64,000 nt of DNA from Blastobasis lacticolella (Eukaryota; Arthropoda; Insecta; Lepidoptera; Blastobasidae): the NCBI GenBank assembly GCA_905147135.1, contig LR990044.1, positions 4,530,122 through 4,594,121 on the forward strand. Reading direction: 5' to 3'. The notes under the pieces are model-generated. The model did not search any database. It saw nothing but the letters and a program-made list of their open reading frames with translations, and was not told the origin of the DNA. Positions within the stretch are counted from its first letter, which is position 1; every line of letters begins with the position of its first letter. Below are positions 56,869-64,000 of the stretch, in pieces. Both the position numbers and the translations under genes were made by a program.

Positions 56869-59345
56869 ACGGTTGAGTCAAAAGTAAACGATGGAGACCT
56901 TAGAGGCGCTGCTCGGATTCTTTTCTCCAGTGACACTGCAGCTCCAGACTCACTGGATACCCTGTCGGCCCTGCAGAGCAAACACCCGCCTGCCACTTTG
57001 ACTGTCCTACCTGACCCTCCAAGCACCTCTCCACCACATCTCCAAGCATCGGAAGATGCCGTCCTAGCCGCAGTTATGTCTTTCAATAATGGGTCCGCCG
57101 GCGGCCTGGATGGCATATCCCCACAACATCTGAAAGACCTACTACAAAGTGCACATACCGGTCTACACGCTGGTCTGCTCACAAGCCTGACCAAGCTCGT
57201 GAACCTGATGCTTGGAGGTGAGGTAACTGAACAAGTCACAGCGACTTTGTATGGTGCTAACCTTTGCGCCCTTGCAAAAAAGGATGGGAGCGTGCGCCGC
57301 ATAGCCATTGGTTCTACCTTCAGACGTCTTGCATCCAAAATTTGCTGTAAAGAGATTCTACCAATTTTGGAATCAAAATTTCAACCTACACAGCTTGGTT
57401 TCGGCAGCAAAGGCGGCTGTGAAGCAATTGTGCATGCCTGCCGGACCTACCTTCATAACTCCAAGAATAATATTTTGTTTAAATTGGACGTAAAGAATGC
57501 ATTTAACTCTGTTTGCCGTTCTGCTATGTTAAGCGAAATTAAAACTGTAGTCCCAAACATTTACCCCTACATCTGGCAATGCTACAGTTCACCATCCGAC
57601 TTACTTTTTTGTAACCACAAAATTTTTTCCTCAGTCGGTTGCCAGCAAGGTGATCCACTAGGGCCTGCCATCTTCAGCCTCGCCATCCACGCAATCGTAT
57701 CCGAACTATAGTCAAAATTTAATGTTTGGTACCTTGACGATGGGACCCTAGGAGGAGAAGCTAGTACTATCTTACAAGATTTGGCTTTTGTTAAGACCAA
57801 ATTTAATGAAATTGGTCTTCAGCTAAATTTTAAGAAGTGTGAGCTTTATTTAGACGACAGTTTCCAAAATAAAAACGATTTAATTCAGGAATTTGAAACA
57901 TTGTGTCCCGGAATGAAAATTATCACCAAAGATTTGCTTTTCCTCCTAGGCGCTCCAATTTCCAGCGATTCAATCCCTGGCTTCATTCAACAAAATATTT
58001 CAAAATTTAACGACACAGCTGATCGTCTCCTCCAAATTCATTCCCACATGGCCATGTTCATTATAAGATACTGCCTTTTCGTACCAAAATTCACTTACGC
58101 TATGCGCTGTAGCCCGTTCTGGAAATTTCCAAATTTTTGTGAGGTAATTGATAAATTACTATTCGCGCAAATCCAAAAAATTATTAACGTTAAACTCGAC
58201 AGCAGGAGTTTCCTTTTGGCTACCCTTCCGGTCAGACATGGTGGACTCGGCATCCGCCAAGTCTCGAGCGTGGCTCTCCCGGCTTTTTTGGCTTCTGTTC
58301 ACAGTACGTTATCCCTCGTTGGTAAAATTCTAAACCCATCATTTAATGATTTCGAGGTAACGTACTTGACCGAAGCCGAAGAAGCCTGGAAGATGGCTTG
58401 CCCTAGCCAAGCTCCTCCTTCCGACAAGGGGTGCCAAAGGCTTTGGGACGATCCAATTTGCCGTCGGGTATTCGAACACCTTTCCGAGACCTGCCCGTCA
58501 CCGATCGAGAGGGCTAGGTTACTTGCAGTATCGGAAAGGGAGTCTGGATATTGGCTGCAGGCATACCCATCTATAAACTATGGAAACCTTTTAGACAATA
58601 ATAGTTTTAAGTTGGCGGTTGGGCTACGTCTGGGCTGCAACTTAGTTGAACCCCATCGCTGCCACTGCGGCGCTGCAGTGGATAGCTCAGGGCACCACGG
58701 GCTATCATGCTGCAAAAGTTCCGGCCGTCTATCCCGCCACGCCTGCCTGAATGACATAATACGTCGGGCTCTTGCCAGCATTAATGTGCCCTCCTCTCTC
58801 GAGCCCTTGGGGCTTGTAAGGGACGACGGCAAGAGACCTGACGGGATGTCTCTCGTGCCTTGGGAGCTGGGTCGGCCTTTAGTATGGGACGCCACATGCG
58901 TTGATACTCTAGCGGCGTCCCATGTTGGCTCGACATCTGTGAGGTCAGGCGCGGCGGCCGCATCTGCTGAGACCTTGAAACGCCGTAAATACGCAAATAT
59001 CGCTGATAGTTGCGTATTTTCGGCGTTTGCCGTGGAAACTTTGGGGCCGTGGGGCCCTGAAGCTAAAAAGTTATTCGCCAAATTAAAATCATGTTTAATT
59101 CGTTCCACTGGCGAGCGCAGGGCTGGCTCATTCCTCGGCCAACGTATAGGGATAGCCATCCAACGGGGGAATGCAGCCAGCCTTATGGGCACCATACCCA
59201 GCAGTGGCAGTGATTTAGGGGATATTTGTACATATAGATTTTTAGATTAGGGTTATAGGTTTATTTTAATTTTAGTTAGATAATTAAGTTAATTTATTTA
59301 GTTTATAACTTGTTTGTGTTGTCCTTTTTAATATATATGTTCTAA
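56869..59345 (+). mobile_element. Non-LTR-type retroelement with RLE-like endonuclease, one stop
   Basis: The frame is open from 56869 to TAG at 57709-57711 and then continues in the same frame to 59250. The first part holds an RT fingers/palm region (LCALAKKDGSVRRIAIGSTF, LKLDVKNAFNSV-type motif A, QQGDPLGPAIFSLAIH). Motif C, WYLDDGTLGG, lies just after the stop. The C-terminal part has a CHC...HHGLSC zinc-knuckle-like group and RPDGMSLVPWELGRPLVWDA, which fits the R-P-D...D signature of a restriction-like endonuclease, then FLGQRIGIAIQRGNAASL. Thus it is an RLE-type retroelement; I cannot name the clade. It is truncated at the 5' end. The 3' end shares text with 7392-7475. Confidence 0.7.
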
Positions 59346-59840
59346 ATATGTAAAAGGTAAAAATAAAACATATTTTTTGCCTGAGCTAGGATAATATGAT
59401 ACCCTGTGTTTCTGGCATGAAATTACAGATCTTAAATTAACAAAGAACGGTTTTCTATAAGTCCATATTAAAATAATCACTAGCAAAATATGTCGAAGTG
59501 TACTTCGACATATGATATAATATATGTGTACATATATTATATCATAAATTAACTTAGAAACTAAAAGTAGGTAACATTTTTATTATAAAAGATATTCGCG
59601 TCAGCAAAAAGATTCTATACTGGCAAAGAATATGTTCGTTATGTGTATGTTTGCTTAACGTTCAAACTAATGTCTTGTCATTTTTTGGCGCCCCCATAAT
59701 CTATTGTATTTATAATTATATAAATATTGTCATATCCACCTACTTGCAATGACAATAGACAAGAAATATCAATAGTGTAATTTAGCTCTACTGTAAAGTA
59801 CGCTTTTTCGTAAATTGTTTCGTAAAATATCAGCAAGTTC
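59346..59840. other. Gene-free stretch with palindromes
   Basis: No coding stretch is seen. It contains the double palindrome listed separately. Confidence 0.4.
59488..59545. repeat. Two abutting perfect palindromes
   Basis: 59488-59513 has 12-bp arms around GT (ATATGTCGAAGT / ACTTCGACATAT). 59512-59545 has 16-bp arms around GT (ATGATATAATATATGT / ACATATATTATATCAT). They share two bases at the join. Confidence 0.85.
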
Positions 59841-60450
59841 CTACATTTATCAATGTTTACATAAGGTAATAAATATACTCAGTGCAAGCAATAGTAAGCG
59901 CATTGGCTAATATATACGAGTATATACAAGATAAGCCGATAACAATTTGAAATAATTTACATTCCCCTTCCACCTGTGAAATTAACATATCGATGGATTG
60001 TTTTGGTTGTGAGCGCAGTCAATCACTGCACAAGTCACGTTAGTAAAATAATTTATCAAATAATCGGTAAAATTCGTTTAGACACTTATGAAATGTTCTG
60101 CACGAGTTCCTAATATCGCACCATCGATCCCGTTCTACCATACCTACAGTAATGTCGCTAGTGGCATCTTGCTCGCTCAGTCACAGTACTCATAATAAAA
60201 TATGCTTTTACAGCGCCATCTAGCCCCAAACTAATAAATATTGTGTTAGATAACTGGTTAACTACTTATTCAACTACTTATTTTTCAACGAACATAAGAA
60301 TTAATATGTACAATATATATTGTATGTAGCTTGTTTCCGGACTGTAATATTAGAACCCATTACCCTGAATCTTCGTTTTTCCTTTATTAATTGAACCTGG
60401 CACTGTCCGTGGGACTGTGTTACGTTACATCATATCAAACGAAGTAGGCA
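59840..60450. repeat. Rearranged relative of unit A 19760-21110
   Basis: 59840-59915 is the reverse complement, diverged, of 21038-21110. 60105-60160 is the reverse complement of about 19765-19815. 60385-60440 resembles 20955-21005 in the same direction. The pieces are in a different order and orientation, so this is a dispersed repeat family rather than part of the tandem array. Confidence 0.5.
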
Positions 60451-60711
60451 TTTCTCGATAAAATACCTATAATGCAATAAAAAATTGTTAAACCTTCGTT
60501 AAAAATAAAAAAATATAGTGTAATATTTTATACTGTTTTATTTTATTTAGCTAGGTACAAATACCTACAAACATACGACTAGAGCTAATAAATAAGTTGC
60601 ATTTCAAAGATAAGAATGGCGCCAAGTCATTTAATATCCGGTTCCATGATGATGATGATGATAAATCGCAATAAAAAAACTACACCAGGTTAATTATCCT
60701 ACCCCGACAAT

Positions 60712-60755
60712 TTTCTGATATTTATATCTTTCATGAAAGATATAAATATCAGAAA
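60712..60755. repeat. Perfect 44-bp palindrome
   Basis: The arms 60712-60733 and 60734-60755 are exact reverse complements with no spacer (centre TTTCATGAAA). Confidence 0.9.
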
Positions 60756-61111
60756 TATTCATGAATAAACAAGGATTTTTATAGTTTTATAATAGATTTA
60801 TCTATAGTTTGTTTAAACTCATCCGAAATCGCTCCATCTAGAAACTTGAATAGCTACTTTAACAAATATTTACTGAACTCCTATAAGTACCTAACTAGAA
60901 AATTTGAATAGGCACTGGTCAAGCAGCAACGTAAACCAAAACATTGTGCCAGGGATAAAGGAGGATGTTGAAAGGGAACTGCCACACGATCGCCATAAAA
61001 TAGGGCTGAAGCCACGACGATTAGGATTTCAACGTAAATAGTGCACTAACGCGTTTTGGTAATTCTAAGGCCTGAATACGGAAGGATGTCTTTATATTCT
61101 TACAGAGCATA

Positions 61112-61330
61112 TCTAAAATGACGCGCCCCACTATCTCATTAACGCACACAAGCAAGTTTAAAATATGGACGCAATACATATACAAATGCCGTTGTAATTG
61201 GTCATTCAGTTGCCGGTGCGCGGAGCAGTCGATGCTCCCACCACCTCCCACACAGATGAAGTGTCGTTATCAATATTAGCACTCACACATCGAAATCACC
61301 TAACTAAGTAGTGGGGCGCGTCATTTTAGA
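61112..61330. mobile_element. MITE-like element with 22-bp perfect terminal inverted repeats
   Basis: The termini 61112-61133 and 61309-61330 are exact reverse complements (core ATGACGCGCCCCACTA). Total about 219 bp, no reading frame of note. Target-site duplication not evident. Confidence 0.8.
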
Positions 61331-61734
61331 CTAGACAAGCTCTACGAGTTTTTTAAGTGTACGAGCAAGATAGGACATTAGTCACGTTGCGCTGACTGCA
61401 GCTCTTGACTTTCTTTAATTGTTATTGTTATTGTCTTAAACATATTCAACCGATCGTCACGCGTGTCACTCAACCAAGAACATCAACAAATTGAATGTAA
61501 GATTATGACCCTACATTTTGCTCCTTCTAGCCGAATGGACTGTATCCATAGGTCGCTGTACTAATTCAGTCCATAACCTAGGTACTTTAATCAATAAATC
61601 CGAAGAGATTTAATAATAATATTAACTACATGGGATTGCACACAATTGTCTCATACATGGCATAATACATTAACATCAGAATAGCGAAATAACTACAAAA
61701 GGTATCTTATACGACTATCGTCGTCATCCTAGCG

Positions 61735-62210
61735 CTTATCCCGGCCTCTGCTAGGGTCCGCTTTCCTACTGAGTCTTAGCCGTTTTAAGCCGTTGGCTCT
61801 CGCATTCGACTCAGCGATATCAACAGGGACAGGCCATCGCCATCGACAGGGAGTTCATCCTCACACCTTGGAGCCAAATTGGTCGCGAACTGTGCGGTTC
61901 CAAAGGAACTTTCTCCTACGCACACTAAGGTTGTGGAATGAACTACCTGGAGAGGTTTTCCCTGGAGAGTACAACATGGAGTTCTTCAAGAAAGGGGTTT
62001 AAAGGTTTTTACGAGGTCGGCAACGCGTGGGTGATGCCCCTGGTATTGCAAACGTCCATAGGCTGCGGTGACTGCTTACCATCAGGCAGGCCGCAAGCTT
62101 GTTTGCCACCTTAGTGGTATAAAAAAAAAAAAAACAATCCGTCGCTTCTTGGGTCGCCCGCGGGGCTTCTTTTCTGATACCGGCAGATTCAGGCACCTAT
62201 TTTCCACATA
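61735..62210 (+). mobile_element. CR1/Zenon-like LINE 3' piece nested in another repeat
   Basis: Outer repeat: 61735-61825 and 62140-62210 correspond to the continuous sequence at about 1870-2010. Inner piece (about 61826-62136): the plus strand encodes the C-terminal end of a CR1-type RT (RTLRLWNELPGEVFPGEYNM, then FFKKGV), followed by 'ggtcggcaacgcgtgggtga', 'gcttaccatcaggcaggccg' and a poly(A) run at 62121-62134. It therefore inserted into the older repeat near 'gatatcaa'. Confidence 0.65.
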
Positions 62211-62214
62211 TAAA

Positions 62215-62471
62215 TAAAATAAATAAATATTCGTGGACAAATTCACACAGAGCCATCTAGCCCCAAACTAAGCAATCTTGTACTATGGGCGCTAGATAAC
62301 TGATATATTACTTAAATACCATTAAATACATACTTATTATACATAGAACACCCAAACTCGTAACAGAAATTAAAATTCATCATTTCAATTTCTGCCCGGC
62401 CGGGAATCGAACCCGGGACCTCTTGCGTGGCAGACCGGCGGCATGTTGACCATTGAACCACTCAGGTCTTC
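62215..62471 (-). mobile_element. SINE with tRNA-Gly-like head
   Basis: The minus strand starts at about 62471 with a tRNA-like region containing box A-like TGGTTCAATGG and box B GGTTCGATTCC, and CTGCCACGCAAGAGG around the anticodon position, close to tRNA-Gly(GCC). The body follows ('ttgcttagtttggggctaga'), then an A/T-rich tail near 62215. A second piece of this body is at about 60210-60255. The acceptor stem does not pair properly, so it is not a tRNA gene. Confidence 0.7.
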
Positions 62472-62796
62472 AAATCCCTGATAATATCCCTGGGGCTTAC
62501 GCAACACGTGACAAAATCAGCGAAGATTAGCCTCCTCGATCTTATTTGCGATATCCCTCACGCCAAGGTTGCCATGGATGTACTCGTAAAGTACTCGATC
62601 GAGTCGCGTAACTTCGCACATCTACCGCAGCATATTCATTTCGTTTTCGAGCTTTACAGGGATTTTAGGGTTACAGGTGACTGCCTTGAGGTATTTGGAT
62701 TTATCTGTTCTATTGAGGGTAAGTAAGTTACGTACCTAGGTATATAACCTAGGTAACTATTTTCTATTTTCATAACGTTAGTGAGAATTATCTGTA

Positions 62797-63115
62797 CCAT
62801 GGAGCGTCGGTGGGCGAGCGGTTAGGGTATCCGACTCGTAAGCGAGAGGTACCGGGTTCGAATACCGCTGCGGTCATGTACCAAAAACTCTTTTCTGAGT
62901 TATCTACATTAGTTGAATACTTACCGATGTTCTTACGGAGACTGAATGTGTAATCATGATTCAATCTGGTCAAGTTCCCCTGGTAGCAAGGTCATGGAGG
63001 TCAGATGGCATTGGCTCTGTAATTACCTGATTTGCCAAATCGTGGATCATAGTCAAGGCGGACCGTGGGCCACGAGACTACAACCTGGATATTAACGCCA
63101 AGATGATTATTTAAT
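62797..63115 (+). mobile_element. tRNA-headed SINE, second family
   Basis: The head has 'gggcgagcggttagggta' (A box) and 'gggttcgaatacc' (B box, 62854-62866). The body has 'atctggtcaagttcccctgg' and 'gtaattacctgatttgccaa'. The body matches the fragments at 9973-10083, 23936-24046 and 38936-39046. A third, decayed head of the same kind (gatggccgagtggttacggt) is at 63543-63562. Confidence 0.7.
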
Positions 63116-63682
63116 CTCTCAGATCTATCAGATCTCAAAATCTATGCTATGCAGCTATGGTAAGCAGATAGTGCTACATTTGGAGATACTACCTATTGTC
63201 TGCGGAGAACGTCGGAAGTTAAATAAACTTACAAATTTTAACATTAACATTCAAGTCAAATGTTTATTCTAGGAACGGAACACTATCGACTGGTATCGGC
63301 TATGAAATGTGTGCACCTACATAAGTTTTTAATTTTTCCGCCCTTGGAAATCATTGGGCCATTGGTACTACACCTACCTAAATTTTATAAATAAAGCGTT
63401 TTGTAGAAGATTGATTTCTAAATTATTTGGCGATAGCCGGTGTATTACAGAATTTAATAATACAGTTCATAGAAAATTGGTGGTGGAAATTTTTGTTAAT
63501 TGGTTTTATTATTGGCCCTTTATTTTGACTTTTCCGAAAGCGTCGATGGCCGAGTGGTTACGGTATCCAACTTCCTATTTAACGCTAGGTAAAATACTCA
63601 TAATAATCTACCTATGGTGCCTGAGCTATCTCTCGGAGCCTTTAGATATACCTACACCGATGGGTAGGTAATGTGAAAATTA
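63116..63682. other. Gene-free stretch
   Basis: Apart from the tRNA-like head at 63543-63562, no coding or structured sequence that I can support. Confidence 0.35.
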
Positions 63683-64000
63683 AGCAAAGGTCTCCTTAAA
63701 GGTCGGCAACGCCTTAGCCCCCCTCGCCCCTGGTCTTGCTGATGTCCAAAGGCGGCGGTGACCACTTTCCATCAGTTGGCCAGCTAGCCTGTTTGTCTGC
63801 CGTATAACATAAAATAAAAAAATACCACAAGCATACGGCCTGCCTGAAAGTGAGCAGCAAAGTGAGAGCAATGCGTTGCTCTGGCAGCGAATACGCGAGC
63901 GCTCTCCATTGGCAAAGCCATAGTCCTCTCTACTAACGAAGCATATACCTAAATCATTGTCTCCTAAACTAACCATTTAAGAATAATAAACACATGGATA
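63683..64000. mobile_element. Two repeat pieces facing each other at the window end
   Basis: 63695-63815 is a CR1-like 3' end on the plus strand ('aggtcggcaacgccttagcc', ending in an A-rich run). 63823-63975 begins with 'ccacaagcatacggcctgcc', the reverse of that terminal motif, and continues into the repeat that opens this window at 1-115. Confidence 0.55.

Noticed and set aside
58578..59195. 205-codon minus-strand frame
   Set aside because: It is antisense to the endonuclease-like part of the RLE-type element and has no family features.
62394..62471. Functional tRNA-Gly gene
   Set aside because: The A and B boxes are good, but the acceptor stem does not pair and a SINE body follows.
62800..62875. 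Functional tRNA gene
   Set aside because: It has a tRNA-like head only, followed by a SINE body shared with three other loci.
1..64000. Telomeric (TTAGG)n arrays or ribosomal RNA genes
   Set aside because: No run of TTAGG or CCTAA units and no recognisable rRNA core was seen.

Overview
The window looks like a repeat-rich stretch of a lepidopteran (moth or butterfly) nuclear genome. The signs are AT-rich DNA with spliced exons, fragments of the CR1/Zenon-type and RTE-type LINEs and tRNA-derived SINEs that are abundant in Lepidoptera, a BEL/Pao LTR retrotransposon, several MITE-like inverted repeats, and only short or broken host-gene pieces. There are no bacterial-type operons. The density of nested elements, gene relics and large near-identical duplications resembles a heterochromatic or W-chromosome-like region, but that is inference.

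Layout. 1-9.4 kb holds gene relics: a bZIP gene with a stop inside its basic region, a decayed unidentified gene, a fragment of a REXO1-like exonuclease, and LINE/SINE pieces. 9.45-46.0 kb is a tandem segmental array of about 2.5 units: A 9450-23423, B 23424-38413, C 38414 to about 46012. Every unit carries one copy of a spliced, unrecognised minus-strand gene of 184-191 codons. Units A and C also carry a small intronless plus-strand gene that has a TATA box and a histone-type 3' stem-loop. The unit boundaries lie in or beside pseudogene copies of the Pcf11 zinc-finger region. Unit B has been hit by two long LINE insertions and has lost the stem-loop gene. 46.0-54.1 kb is one internally deleted BEL/Pao element on the minus strand, with LTRs, gag, protease, a remnant of integrase and a broken envelope-like gene; about 2.6 kb of younger repeats sits inside it. 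54.1-64 kb is a mixture: a GC-rich island, a retroelement with a restriction-like endonuclease domain broken by one stop codon, perfect palindromes, a 22-bp-TIR element, SINEs and nested CR1 pieces.

How it fits together. The probably living host content is small: the triplicated spliced gene (A and C have intact splice sites, B has lost one donor) and the stem-loop gene (A and C). Shared and private differences among the units suggest A and B are the closest pair. The most interesting candidate for something undescribed is the stem-loop gene: a short lysine-rich non-histone reading frame arranged like a replication-dependent histone gene. The triplicated orphan gene, with its in-frame 7-codon length difference, is second.

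Limits: splice structures are read by eye from GT/AG sites and frame agreement, without transcript data. Family names rest on recognised motifs, not on database searches.
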